From: Eustoma russellianum
Lineage: Eukaryota; Streptophyta; Magnoliopsida; Gentianales; Gentianaceae
Reading direction: 5' to 3'
NCBI GenBank assembly: GCA_036186865.1
Contig: AP025042.1
Span: forward strand, 12,891,812-12,955,811
Length of the DNA stretch: 64,000 nt
Made by a program: the position numbers and the translations under genes
Part shown: positions 9,874 through 22,300 of the stretch, piece after piece
Numbering within the stretch: position 1 is the stretch's first letter
Layout: every line of letters starts with the position of its first letter
Notes under the pieces: model-generated
The model's input: the letters and a program-made list of their open reading frames with translations, nothing else
Told to the model about the DNA's origin: nothing
The model's database searches: none

Positions 9874-12708
9874 TGTAGGATCTGCAAGGCACTACTAGAA
9901 GGGGGGTTGAATAGTGGGTGTGGAAAATTTTGGTTTTTAAAATGTTTTGATCAAAAAACCCAACTTCTGAAAACAGTTTTTGTTTTCAGGCCTTTTTGCA
10001 ACATTTGAAAAACTAGGTTACAGGCCTTCAAAAATACTGAAAATTTGGGGAGAGTTTATTCTCAGATGTTCTGTAGTATCTACTAAGAATTTCAGATCAA
10101 AATTTAACCTTTAACCCTTTGAAAAATTATTTGTGGTCAGATTGCGCAAATCTGCCAGAAACAGTAGTCTGATTTGAAAAAATTTACTCTGATTAATCCG
10201 TGTCTCCAAATGGTCTGAAAATGTTAATAACAACCCCTTACTATATTTATTTAATTGGGTGGTTGAAACAGTTTTGAAAAATTTCCTTGAGAAGGTATGT
10301 CAAATACGTACAAGTTCTCAACCTTTGCAAGTCTGAAAATCAGATTTCACTAGTCTCAGAACTATTAGCGTTTGAATGACTTATGCTTGTCCAAAAGGGT
10401 TGAAACTTGCAGCAAATGAAACTTAGAAGATGTGGCTATATTTTTGTAAATGATTACAATTTTTGAAATTCGTTTACTATTTTTAAGATTGCGACGAAAT
10501 GGATGCAAAGTGCAGGAAACTGAAAGTACTGTGCAGAAGTAAAGAACACAAGGAATTTTATACTGGTTCGGTTAAATCAACCTACTCTAGTCTTCAAGGA
10601 CACCTTCTTCGGTTATCACTAAACAAATAACACCTTACCACAAGGGTTGCTGGAGTTACACACCAATTCCAACCCTTTACAATCGAAACAAGCAATCACA
10701 ATGATCACGAATACCGATGAAGGTTTGATCACACCTTGATCAACCTTTTACAACAATAGGACGTGTATAGTGGTATGAATGAAGCCTATACAATATGTTT
10801 GAATATAGATACAATAGGCTTGAGAGAGAAGGAGAAGAAAGAAATGTAGAAGAAAAGAGTAGATAGTCCTTTTGCACTTTAGAAATTGTGAGACGTGTCT
10901 TGCATTTTGTTTGCTCTTCTTCTCCTTTTATTTGAGGTTGGCCCGCACACTATAGGGCTTCATCCCATCTTGGAAATTCTCTTTTAAGTCCTTGGAAGAA
11001 TGCCTTGTATAGATGTGACATCAACTTGGCTACTTGGCAACACTTGATTGGATGATTGTCTTGGTCTTGCTTACTTGGCACTCTTTGATTGGATGAAATT
11101 TGTCATCACTTGATGACTGTAAAAATCTGAGAATAACACTTAAAACATGGTGCCAAAATAGTAGTAAAAACCTTTCCAAATATCATACAATTAGTCCCAC
11201 TTAATTTGCAAGGTAAATTTATCTCCATTTACTCCAAGAATTCGGCCAGCCTTATGCATCAGATGCTGAAATTTTCAGCATGTGCAATAATCTCAAGATG
11301 TTCAAATTATTGCCATATTAGTATTACATCAATCCCTTGGAAAATGGGGACACAAATTTGTTACCATTAAGACTCAAATTTTGGCCACCCTTAACTTACA
11401 CATGCTGAATTTTCCGCATGTGTTACATTTGTAGCAAAGTTTAAAACATTACCTTGTGTAGCTTCCTCCATTATGTCACTAACCTTGTGTAGTCCATTCT
11501 TCACAAACCAAGATGCCAAATAGGCTCCACATAAGCTCCATCAAGCTGTATTAGGCGTGTGATGTAGGATTGCCATGTGCTGAATTTTATTTTTGTAAAC
11601 TTTGTAAAATAGTGCATAATCATTATACACATATGGTATATTCCAATCATCCCTAATTTGAATATTCTAGAATACTTAGTATGTATTTAATATGTAAAAA
11701 GTGTCTAGATACATGTTACATGTCATGCCAAAAACGTTCCATGTGTTGTGTTCGTAGAAAACCGAATTTTCAACTTTTGTCGATTATGCGATTTTTCTCC
11801 GATTAAATTCCAAATTTTTGCACATGTTATATATATATATATTATGTCACACATAATATACATAATATAACTTTAATTTTTCAGCTCTACTGGCTGATTA
11901 AAGTGGCGCCTCCATGTGCTTAAAAAGATGAATTTGGAATCTCCACATTTGGCCTTAATTGTGGGTGATTTGTGTGTGCCAACATGGAATGATTTTATGG
12001 CTGAGTGTATTATAAAACCCATGAAATTTGTGGTCATTTTTGAAGTGTAGGCTCTGGCCATCTATATATGGCTAGTACGTGACATGTTAGCAAAGTTTTC
12101 GGTAGTCACCCGATACGACAATTTTTGGTTTAGAACCTTGTAACGTGTCGTAATAATTTTGTCATCACCTTGACTTATATCATATGATATAAGAACTGAA
12201 TATACTCATAAATATGAGGTAAGTATAGTGGTGTAACGTTGACGTACGTTCGTAAAATATATAACGTGTCGGTAGTACGTTGGAATATATGTGTATAGTG
12301 CCTTTTTAAAAAAATCTGAATGTGTATATATATATATATATATGAAAAACGTGTGACTTGAGGGTAGAAGGAGACTTTCCATTTCCATGTTTGTTGCTTT
12401 TATGCCTTCTCCGAATATTTCTCCATTTAATGAACTACTTAGTTCATTTAACTATGTACTTCACTTAATGAACTGGTTTAGTTCATTAATGGTGGCACCT
12501 GAAAATAGTTCAAACACAACAAATGTTTGCCATTTTATGTAAGCTTTAAAGCTTCATGGCTTGTTAGTACGGCAACATTATATATAAAGTATATAAGACA
12601 AGTTTGTCGCAAAAACATGTCAAGTAATGAAATGTGTCATGCATTTCTTTAGCACACGTTATTTAAATCATGCATTTTTGTGAATCACTCAAACCCTTTT
12701 TCCCAACA
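9874..12708 (-). mobile_element. Solo LTR of the C2 (Sirevirus) family inserted in C1 RT
   Basis: About 2835 bp opening TGTAGGATCTGCAAGG on the plus strand and ending CCCAACA. It is homologous along its length to the C2 LTRs at 35480-38551 and 43926-46993: the same start, the same GTTCGGTT block near 10567, and the same AT-rich end with ATGAACTACTTAGTT. The orientation is minus, as in C2. Flanks are CTTTT and TTTTT, an imperfect target duplication. C1's RT reading resumes directly after it. It was probably formed by recombination between two LTRs of a former full copy. Divergence from the C2 LTRs is clear, so it is an older member. Confidence 0.85.
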
Positions 12709-14117
12709 TTTTTTAGTCAAGTATAACTTTGATGGATCCATTAACGGGTATAAAGTTAGGTTGGTTGCAAAAGGTTTCACCCAAACTTTTGGGATTGACT
12801 ATGAAGAGACCTTTGCACCTGTAGCAAAGCTAAACACTGTAAGGATACTGTTTTCTCTTGTTGTTAATCTTGACTAGCCACTCTTCCAGCTTTGACTTAA
12901 GAATGCATATCTTAATGGTGACTTGGAAGAAGAAGTTCACATGCATATTCCTCCGGGACTCAATTCTGATTTCAAATAAGAAGATGAAGTGCAGATTGGA
13001 GTGGTCTCTTATAGTTTGAAACATCTCTAAGATCATGGTTTTTAAAAGGTTTAATTCACCTATATCTTCTATTGGTTTCTCCCAGTGCCTAAATCATCAT
13101 ACTTTATTCATAAAATATGCTGACAACAAGTGTGACATTATTATCTTTTTGTATGTTGATGATATAACTCTTACTGAAAATAATTATAATGGCATCATAG
13201 AAACAAAGAATTTATAAGTAAAGTCTGTTGGGGGTAAAGGTTTTAGGACAGTTAGGATATTTTTGGGCATGTATGTCTCAAGATCATCTAATGGCATTTG
13301 CATTTTCCCAGAGGAAGTATATATTAGACCTTTTGCAGGACATTAGCATGACAAATTACAAGCCTTCAAGTACTCCAGTTAACTCTGGGTACAAACCAAA
13401 GGAGGTATAGGATTCACGTTATGCTGACAAGCAAAGGTATCAAAGGTTAACCGGTAAGTTGATCTATCTATCTCATACTAGGCCAAACATCTGCTATGGG
13501 GTAAGTTTCATCAGCCAATTCATGCATAATCCTACTGCTAGACATTATAACTATGCTTTGAGAATTTTAAGTCATCTAAAATATTCCCCCTGGTCAGGTC
13601 TGTTTCTCAAAAGATCTCAAGTCAGGGATATTAAAGTTTTTATTGATGCTGATTAGGCTGGATCCAAAACTGATATGAGATCAATGTCTGGTTGTGCCTC
13701 TTATATGTAGGAGAACTTGATTACATAGAGAAGCAAGAAGCAGCATGTTGTATCTAGAAGCAGTGTTAAAGCTGAACTATGGGCCTTATCTCTTGGTGTA
13801 TGTGAAGGCTGGTGGATCAACAGGGTTTTGAAGGATCTAAAACATGATGTTCAGCTGCCTATCCATGTATACTGCAACAATGTATATGCAATCCATATGA
13901 CTTAGAATCATGTGCAACGTGATAAGTCCAAGCATATTGAGATTGACAGGCACTTCTTAAGGGAAAAGATTGAGCTTAAAGTGCTCAAACTACTCTTCAT
14001 CAGGTCCAAAGATCAAATTGCAGATATACTCACCAAGCCAGTGGCTATTCAAATCTTCAAGACACTACTAGACAAGCTGGATTGTATCAACATCTACAAC
14101 TCTAGCTTGAGGGGTAG
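12709..14117 (+). pseudogene. C1 RT and RNase H (degenerate copia)
   Basis: Continuation of C1 pol after the solo LTR. RT shows VRLVAKGFTQ and IDYEETFAPVAK (12740-12830), a YVDDI catalytic motif (about 13150) and a TRPNICYGV segment (about 13480). RNase H follows with KHIEIDRHFLREK (about 13930) and the usual C-terminal ADILTKP (about 14020). Stops are scattered (for example 12874, 13215, 13408, 13654). A GAGGGGTAG polypurine stretch precedes the 3' LTR at 14118. Confidence 0.85.
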
Positions 14118-14530
14118 TGTTTGAATATAGGCTACATCAGACGAAGACTCAAATCAAAAGCCAAGGGTAATGCCAGTGTGCAAAGTCGCAGAAATTCTCT
14201 TGAGGCATTTCATAGAACAGTTTCTTCTAAGCGCCAAACACCTATTCGTGTCCCTAATTCTCCATGAGTTCTTTTCATTTTCATCATGTTATTGTACATA
14301 ATTATTTTTAATCATATGTCATTAGGTACATCATCATTTTTGATGATTAGGCTTGCTTTATCTGGAGGTTTTTATCTGGAAAAAATAGCCATTGGCTGTC
14401 TCCTTCAGCAGACTAGCCGTTGGACCTTAGCGGTGTATATATGGCTTGAATGCATTTGTGAATAAGAAGTGAATTTTTTTATCTCACTTTGAGTGTCTAT
14501 TGTGTGATATTTGAGCTCATTTTCTCTATT
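14118..14530 (+). repeat. C1 3' LTR
   Basis: 413 bp, homologous to 6448-6845 but with an extra stretch around 14360-14400. It ends TTCTCTATT immediately before the ATCAC target duplication. Confidence 0.85.
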
Positions 14531-14535
14531 ATCAC

Positions 14536-14819
14536 TCATAGGGTCGGATGAAACAAAATCTTTGTTATCTTCTTTAGGTAGATGGCGACCAAATTGGGTG
14601 AAGAGGGTAGGGTTGGAGTAGGGTTTTTGGTAGATTATATAGATGGCTAGGCATCTTGCTGAATAAAAGGGAATATGCTATTTTAAAACCAATCAGTTAA
14701 GATTTCATTTTTATCCTTTACTTATCTATCCTAACCAAATATTATCTTAATTAGCAATTATTCTATATTTATATTATATGTTCCCTTTTATTTTTCTTTA
14801 AAAATATGGGTGTGACATT
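14536..14819 (-). repeat. Probable truncated G3 3' LTR (start side)
   Basis: Read on the minus strand, G3 pol and a purine-rich AGTGGAGAAA are followed by TGTCACACCC at 14819, a plausible LTR start. AT-rich sequence and a CTATATAA TATA-like motif (about 14637, minus) follow. The other LTR end is not seen, and the facing LTR at 17899 shares too little to prove the pairing. No gene is seen here. Confidence 0.45.
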
Positions 14820-17492
14820 TCTCCACTCTTTTAAAAAGTTTCGTCCTCGAAACTTGCGTACCGTAGTCGAAGTGATGTGGATACTTCTCCCTCATATGCT
14901 CCTCGAGCTCCCACGTGGATTCTCATTCCATATGATTGTTCCACTGCACCTTCACGTAGGGGATCTCTCATATTCGTAAAACTTGGTCCTTCTTATCTGT
15001 AATACGTATCGAGGTTTCTTCGTAAGTCGCATCACTCTCCACCTTCAAGGGCATATTGGCTTAGCTGTGAAACATCACCTATATGTCGCATCACTTGTAT
15101 GTTGCAAAACTTGGTCCTTCTTATCCACAATACATATCGGAGTTCCTTCGTATGTTGCATCACTCATCATAATCGATATGACGAGGGCTCAACTTACCTT
15201 TCTCTCATAGTATCATCACACCTTTCTTGAGTGAAACCCTTAAGTACACCTTCTCATGCACCACGAACTCTTGAGGACGTCTCATAGAATTCGCCCAACT
15301 CTTACTATGATCCTGAGCTACCTTGAGCCTCTCTCGAATGTCTTCACTTCCTCCAATGTCTGCTCAACTATCTTAGGTCTGGTGATGCTTCTTTCCCCAA
15401 CTTCATCTTAATACACAAAGGATCTACACTTCCTGCCGTATAAAGCTTCAAGCATTGCCATGCCAATCGCGTTATGGTGACTATTATTATATGAGAGCTC
15501 TATCAGCTTTACCATATTATTCTAATTTCAATTGAAATCTAGCGGGCAGGCTCTTAACATGTCCTCTAACATCTAGATGGTCTCCTCTGATTGTACATCA
15601 GTCTGGGGATGGAATGCTATACTTATCCACAACTCAGTCCCTATGACTCTCTGATATACGGTCCAAAATCGAGATGTGAATCTAAAATATCAGTCTTCCA
15701 TGATACTTACTAGTACTCAAGCAGGCTCACAATGTTATCCACATATATAATCACTAACTTCTTCATCGTAGCTCACACTGGTAGGAAATGCGCAAACTTG
15801 GTCAATCGATCCACAATCACCCAAATGACATCATTGCTGTTTCTTGTCTTAGGGAGTCCTGATACAAAGCACATAGTGATGTGGTTCCATTTCCATTCAG
15901 GTACCTCTAACGGCTGCATAAGTCCTCCTAGTCACCGATGCTCTGCCTTCACCTGCTGACATACCAAACATCTAGCAATGTGTTCAGCTATCTCATGCTT
16001 TAGCCACTCCACCAATAATTCTTCAGCAGATCATTATACATCTTACTGGTGCCTGGTTGTATAGAAAGTCTTGAGTTGGGTGCTTCCTTCAAAACTTCTT
16101 TCCTGAGGTCCACATCTTCGTGCACACACAGTGTACCCTAATATCAAATGCTCTTATCATCTAACACTTAGAATCTTTCAACTTCCTTAGTCTTAAGTGT
16201 GTCACGAATACCTCGTAGGTTCATCTAACACTTGGAACCCTTGATTCTATCCACTATAGTATATGTATAAATTGCCAAGACATTTGCTGCAGAATCCACG
16301 ATATCTAAATCAAAACTTCAATCTCTCTCTAACGGGGTCTGTCTCGAATGGCTTGATTTCCTACTGAGTGCATCTGCCACTCTGCTTGCCCTACCAAGAT
16401 GGTACTTAAAGGTCAAATCATAGTCCTTGATCAGTTCTAACCAGCTCTTCTACCTCACATTAAGTCTTTCTACATAAATATCTACGTAAATAGATATTCA
16501 AGGGAATCAATATAGGTCACATATACATATATCATTATTAAAACATAAGATTAAAGGTACCTGTCACCACATCGTTTGATCTATAAACATCTATTGCCGT
16601 CATCACATGAACTCGAGCATTGGTCCGCGGTAGACTCTTCTCTTTGGGCAGCTCTCTGAGGCAATCTCCACTGCTCTAGGCAATCTCTAACCAACTGGCT
16701 CATCTTTCCACAATTAAAGCATGCTTTCATCTTTCTCCGACAATCACCTCTATGTCATCGGTTGCATGCTGAGCAGGTAGGAATAGAAGTGTGGTTTGCC
16801 TCTAGGTTGTCGCTGATACTGCGGATGTGGTTGTTGCTATCTTATAGGACCCCTCCTTGGTAGCTTAACCCATCTTCCAGGCCTATCACTGTTTACCTCT
16901 CTAGGTCGCTTGCCTCGTTTCTCCTCATCGTGACGCTGCAAGTCGCTCTCCAACCAACAACACGCATCCCACAGCTCTCTACAATTCATTGTATTGGCAT
17001 TCACCACTCACGTACGAATGCAGGTATTCATACCTCTTTCAAACTTCACCATCTTGAGGTGCATATCACCCATCGTTGAAGGAAAAATCTCCCCAAAGCG
17101 TTAAATGAATTGACATACTCCGCCACCGACATGCTTGGCCCCGGTCTCAACACCTTGAAAGCCCCTATATTCTACAAAGTCACTGATGGCGAGACATAAA
17201 AATTTTTAAGCTCTTCTCTGAATCGGGCCCAACTGACGAGCTATGGAAAATCAATCTCAGTAGTAGTCCACCACTTGTCGGCTTCATTAATCAAAAATGG
17301 TCAGATCACAATGGTGTTCATCTCATTAGACACCTGCAGTAATGCAAAATTGTTCTCCACCTCAGTCAGCCACTTATCTGCATCGTCTGGGTCAGCACCC
17401 CCGTCGAAGGTAGGGACGTGCACCTGCTTCATCTCTCTAAAGTAGTTCCTGATCCCATACACTCGGTTTGCTACCTGACCGATCTGTATCAA
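14820..17492 (-). pseudogene. G3 Ty3/gypsy chromovirus gag-pol (degenerate, RT deleted)
   Basis: Minus-strand remnants, from 5' to 3' of the element. Gag comes first (about 17492-16900) with the VPTFDGGADPDDADKWL motif. Two CCHC-like knuckles follow at about 16785-16680; the second has Gln in place of the His. A DVVTG segment and splice donor lie at 16560. A deletion then removes protease and RT. The end of RNase H (about 16470-16330, KDYDLTF and ADALSRK), integrase (about 16000-15240, VIWVIVDRLTKFAHFLP at about 15830) and a chromodomain tail (about 15060-14840) follow. A stretch of about 60 bp is duplicated in the tail (14978-15037 and 15107-15165). Stops are everywhere. Confidence 0.85.
16475..16560 (-). 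other. Intron-like segment after Gag in G3 (donor retained)
   Basis: On the minus strand the D-V-V-T codons are followed by ACAG and then GTACCTTTAATC, with a TAA stop in frame a few codons later. G2 has a GT-AG intron at the same codon. In G3 the sequence then runs into AT-rich material and joins RNase H, because protease and RT were deleted, so no acceptor can be checked. Confidence 0.5.
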
Positions 17493-17884
17493 TGCATAAC
17501 AAGTGCCTTTGGAAGAGCACCCTGATTCTGACTCTAGTTGTCACTTCCGTTACCATTAGTCTCTTCATGGAGGCATCTTGCAGTAAGCATTGCAATTTAT
17601 TTAACTCAATAAGATATTGTGAAATTAAGGGCTATTATGGTCGTGCTTAAGGGGACATGCAAAAGATCATCATCAAAACTTAAATAATGCAAGTAATTAA
17701 AATCACATAGGCATAATATTGTCCTAGGTATATGTACCCGTCAACACATCATCCCTTAAGTCTAAGGTCATTACTTATTTCTAAGATCATTGCTTAGGTA
17801 TATGATCATCACTTATGTCTGAAATCGTCACTTAAAACTAAGGTCATTTCTTAAGTCTAAGTTTCTGACATGGACCTAGGCCAT

Positions 17885-17896
17885 GCTCTGATACCA
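17885..17896 (-). other. G3 primer-binding site
   Basis: The minus-strand reading is TGGTATCAGAGC, complementary to initiator-Met tRNA. It lies two bases from the LTR end at 17899. The leader between here and gag (17500-17884) holds repeated CTAAGGTCAT-like blocks, also seen in the G2 and G4 leaders. Confidence 0.9.
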
Positions 17897-17898
17897 CC

Positions 17899-18520
17899 TG
17901 TAGCGGCTTATCTCGAGACCACAACACTCGAAATGGCTCACCTGCCATATTCTGCTAAGAGAAATAAAAGGCGTCGAAGCCAAACATCATACTCGTTAGC
18001 AAAGTGACATAGACTAATATAGCAGAAACGTCATAAAATTAAAACAATGGAAATAATCCTCAAATCATCAACTATACAAGTCCAGAAATGTCTAAATCCA
18101 AAAAGAACATATATCGTAAACTTAATAAAGTATCTCTAAGTCTCAAAAATATCAAATCTCAAATGCACAAAATAAATGACTCAAAAATTCCATATATAAT
18201 TTCTCCCACAAGTCCTCGAACCCATCGGTACCATACTCTGACTCATCCTCGATGAACACGAGATCATACCCCTGGCTCTCTACAAGATGTTGACAAATGT
18301 AGTATGAGCGACAACATAGCGCCCAGTAAGTAGCCTGTCTGTACACACTATGGGACCATACACGGAAAAACATGTGTGAATACATAATTAAACAATTTAT
18401 GAAAATATCAAGTTTTCCATTCGCAAATAAATTGACTATAATACCCTTTACAATCAGACAAACACCAAAAAAGGTGTGCAACATGCTATGCAATTATGAT
18501 ATATTAAGCATAACTGGTAT
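17899..18520 (-). repeat. G3 5' LTR (partial; outer edge unclear)
   Basis: Begins TGTAGCGGCTTATC next to the PBS. On the minus strand it holds the spaced TACTGGGCGCTATGTTG and GAGGATGAG-type blocks found near the 3' end of other chromovirus LTRs here. The 113-residue minus-strand frame at 18152-18493 lies in this LTR and has no domain. The outer TG end is not found before the MULE fragment, so the LTR is truncated. Nothing is recognised between about 18520 and 18640. Confidence 0.65.
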
Positions 18521-18639
18521 TTCAAGGTTGTAGCAAGCACAAAAGAATATCAAACTTTTGATGCGCACATAGGAAGACCCAATGTTAATAGTGGCATCTT
18601 AGAGCAAGCATGAGGCAAACGCATCAATATTAGAAGAAA

Positions 18640-19347
18640 ATTTTTCATGAGCACCATAGTTGCACAAATAACATCACAGATAAGAGGAATGTCAATTCAA
18701 GAATAGTTGGGGATGATTAGAGAACACAGTAGCGAAAATGTGGACTTTGGAACTCAAGGTATGCATGAACCCGTAAAAAGAAACTTGAATGTGGACATCA
18801 ATTACAAAATGGTGTCATTGAGAAAAAAGTCTACAACAAAGATGGTGTACGATGATTGGCTTGAATCTTTCCGTAAATTGCCTCACTACATGGCTGCAAT
18901 CGAGGCGTCAAACAAAGGGACCATAGACCAGTGTAGACATGATTCAGAGTCGAGTACTACTAAAAAGAAGGTTTTTGGTACAGTTTTTTGGGCAATCAAA
19001 CTATCAGTTTTGGGGTCCAGACACCGTCGTGCAATGATGTCAGTAGGCTATACACTCTATCTAGCAAGACCATGGAAAAACTTTTGATTGCAGTTGCGGT
19101 TGATGCTGCTGAACATATATTTCTATACGCTTATGCTATTGCTGATGGGGAGAGCGAACATAATTGGGGTGGTTGCTTTGGAATATCTGAGAACATATAC
19201 TTGGTGATATGCAATGCTTGTGTCTTGTATTAGATCAATTTGTAAGACTACAGCCTGCAATAAGCCATGATCCTGTTTGATAACCACCTTATATATACCA
19301 CAGATATTGTCTCCTTCATATCAAAGCCAACTTTCCAGGTAAATTAT
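18640..19347 (+). pseudogene. Mutator-like (MULE) transposase fragment, truncated
   Basis: Pieces of a plant MULE transposase. DDWLESFRKLPHYMAAIEASN lies upstream of the catalytic domain at about 18850-18915. A domain start (FWAIKLSVLG, about 18985) has the usual DGTHLY catalytic region corrupted. LLIAVAVDAAEHIF and AYAIADGESEHNW follow at 19080-19165 in another frame. A YCLLHIKANF-like segment in a third frame lies at about 19308-19337. At least two frameshifts occur. The G2 LTR begins at 19348 and removes the rest; the continuation is not found beyond 54303. No terminal inverted repeats are seen. The family assignment rests on these motifs. Confidence 0.75.
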
Positions 19348-22300
19348 TGCACCCAACGAAAATCGTATTGTAATTGAGGCATATGGAGTAGTGTAATAAA
19401 ATGATTAGTCTTTCCAAGTGCATTTTTCTAAGTTTATTACTTGTCTTTAATTATTTTCCCTTAAAGTGAATACTATAAAAAATAGTATAATACCCCAAGT
19501 ATGATTTATGAAACGTGTGAAAGGACCATTTTGCCCTTACAAGAATTCAGAAAATTCGGCCACAAGGGTCTTAAAAGAACTCTAGAATATTCTTCCCTTT
19601 TATAAGAAAAGTAACCTTAATGGTCTCCTTAAAAGCAAGCCACAAAAAGCCTACACAAAATTGAGTATCCTACTAATGTGTTTAAAAAGGATTAAGGGAA
19701 AAGTTCTTCCACTTTCCCTCCCCCAACCGCCGGCTAAGTGAAGGGAAAAGCACATGAGACTACTTTTTAATTTAATGCTCCAACTAGTCCCTTTATGGCC
19801 TCTTAAAGAAATTCAAAAAGGCCTCACCCATAATGTGAGGTAGGGTATTATTCCAAGATTTAAGATTTTCTCCATTTTCCTTTAAAGGCCGGATGCAAGT
19901 AGTGGAGAAATCCATGGGATCATTTTCATCATAATAATTCCAATTTACCACTTTTACTTAAAACAACTTTTCTAATTATCATCAATAGGCAATAAAAGAA
20001 TAAGGAAGCCTATGGAAGGCCCCCACCGTCGGATTACCATGGCTAATCCATGGTAACCCCTAACCAAACTTAGTTACTTTTCTAACCATCCTAAAAAGTA
20101 AATTAAGGAGTAATTGGAGGGAAAAAGCAACTAAGGTGTAAATGAGCCTACCATTCTCCCCAACACCGGTTATCCTACTAAGGTTAACCCATGATGGCTT
20201 CATCAACCACCTTGGTTATTTTTTCTTAGCCCCACCTCAAAAAGTAACTCATGTAGTAATTGGGGTTATGCACTAAATGATCTTCATAATGATGTTCATG
20301 CAAAGGAGGGAAAAATCTTTTCTCCTTCTCCTTTAAATGGACAGCCTCCCTCTTGGGTTGGCAAGAAACCATTTTCAAAAGTTCAACCTAGAAGCTTCCT
20401 CCATATTCAACACTCAAACTACCTAAGCAAAACATCCAAGACTCCTTACATACTTGTGCAAACCCTCCATCACCTTCTCTCACACGGCTAGCCTTGGACT
20501 AAGGAGATCCAAGAACCATCTTCAAGATCCAAGTTTCAACTAGGTAAGTTACATCTTAGATTCTAAAGTAGAGTCCATTTTCTCTAAAAAGTAAAGCTTA
20601 CATTTTGGTTCTTTTCTTGCCAAAAACTGTGGCCTTCAATGGTCACTAGGGGGAGATTTTTCAAGCTACTAAGGGGAGATAACATCTTGGTGGGTTAAAT
20701 CCATTTCACTCCATTTAAGCTCCATTTTGTTGGAGGAAAGCTTCAAGATTTTTCAACCGAGACTCAAGCTAAGGGAATTTCTTGCTCAAAGAGGCAAGTA
20801 CACACTAAGCAACCTTGGCTTATTTGTGAAGTATATGCTTGAATGACTAGACTCTCTAAGATGTGAATGTTAGTTGAATATTCTAAGTACTATGAATGAG
20901 AACTTGATGTATGGTTTACTACATGGATATGTTTGTGCTCAATCCAAAATATGACATGACACCCACTATGTGCAAGAAACAGGCTGTTATGACGAGTGTT
21001 GAAGGTATGACTTAGTCTTGTTAAGAATGTACCACATGAAGTGTGAAATACATGGAGATGGCGTGTGCTATGTCTAAAATAGCAAAGCTGTTTTGTTGTG
21101 ATTTATGTGTAGCCTAAAGACTATTACTAATCTGGAAATGATTATGTCAAAATAGGTATTTAGTGGTTAATAAGCCATTTTAGAGAAATAAGGTCATTAG
21201 GAAAGTAATGGACAAGATAAAGTGATAAAAGGCAACACTACTGGAGCTGGGCAGTTTTAAGTGATGTATTGTATGGTCTGAAAATGAACTCTAGGAACGT
21301 GTAATTTGTCTAACTTTTAACAGGATGGTAGCATTATATGTTTAGTAAAAGTGAGAGGCTGAATTTTGGTAAAAGAACTTGTGGTTTGCCCTTAATTAAT
21401 TTTTTAGTAGAAGTAGGTCACTACAGTTCAAGTAAATACCTTAACTTAGAAAGAAAATTTTTTGAACCCCTTAAGTATATTGGATTGCCTTGAAAATTTT
21501 ACAGTACTTACCTAAGACATAGAGGAGTATGTTCATGTGAAGAATTTGCTTAACATTACTGTTTTTACGGGGTAACAACTAAAGGGAGGTCACGGTACAA
21601 AATCTGGAAACAGGGCCGCAGGATATAGTGATTGTTGAAGCATTAACCTTATTTAATTGGACTTGTATATGATGTTGGGCCTTTAGATATTAATTCTTAG
21701 TGTATTGGCTATGTTCCAGGTTTTAGCCTTAATTGGATAAGGCCTTATGGCCCATGAAACTGAGGAAAGAACGGGTACTGCATTGCTGGACTCAGCAGTA
21801 CCACTTTTAGTAAATCAATGATTTGATGGTTTCATCTACCTTGGAATGTTACGGAATTTTTATGGCATGTAGATAAGACTTCATTATGCATACGTGTGGC
21901 ATAAGTTTATGACAATAGGCCTAAATTGATGATTTGGTGGCCGCATGAACAGAGTATTAATGCTGGAATATTTTCCAGCTTAAGGGACAAGTCCGTTCAT
22001 GTCTTGTGTGATGTATTTAGTCATGAATTGCATGTTGCACATCATGCATTGTATTGTCCCCATTTGCATGATTCATGAGACTGATTTTTATGCCAAAGAA
22101 ATGAAGAAAATCTCTTTTTGAAAAAAAGGATTTCAGTTTTTGAAATAACGACTCCTATTAATACCATAAAATCCTGGCCAGCATGACCCGCTCAAGATCC
22201 AGGGTTAATTGATCTGATGATGATTATGACCGTTCAAGCCCGGAGACAATAGACCTGATGATGATGATTATGACCATTCAATCCCGGAGAGAATAGACCT

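Larger units (their letters stand above)
6443..14535 (+). mobile_element. C1: Ty1/copia retrotransposon with ATCAC target duplication
   Basis: A copia element with about 400 bp LTRs. The 5 bp ATCAC occurs at 6443-6447 and again at 14531-14535, bracketing the element (6448-14530). The LTRs begin TGTTGGAATA and TGTTTGAATA and are clearly homologous along their length. The internal region carries a PBS, a gag remnant, protease, integrase, RT and RNase H in copia order. All are broken by stops and frameshifts, and a 2.8 kb solo LTR sits inside RT. The LTRs differ at many positions, with small indels, so this is an older insertion. Confidence 0.9.

Noticed and set aside
18152..18493. 113-codon minus-strand frame
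   Set aside because: Falls within the G3 LTR and has the composition of LTR sequence, with no recognisable domain.
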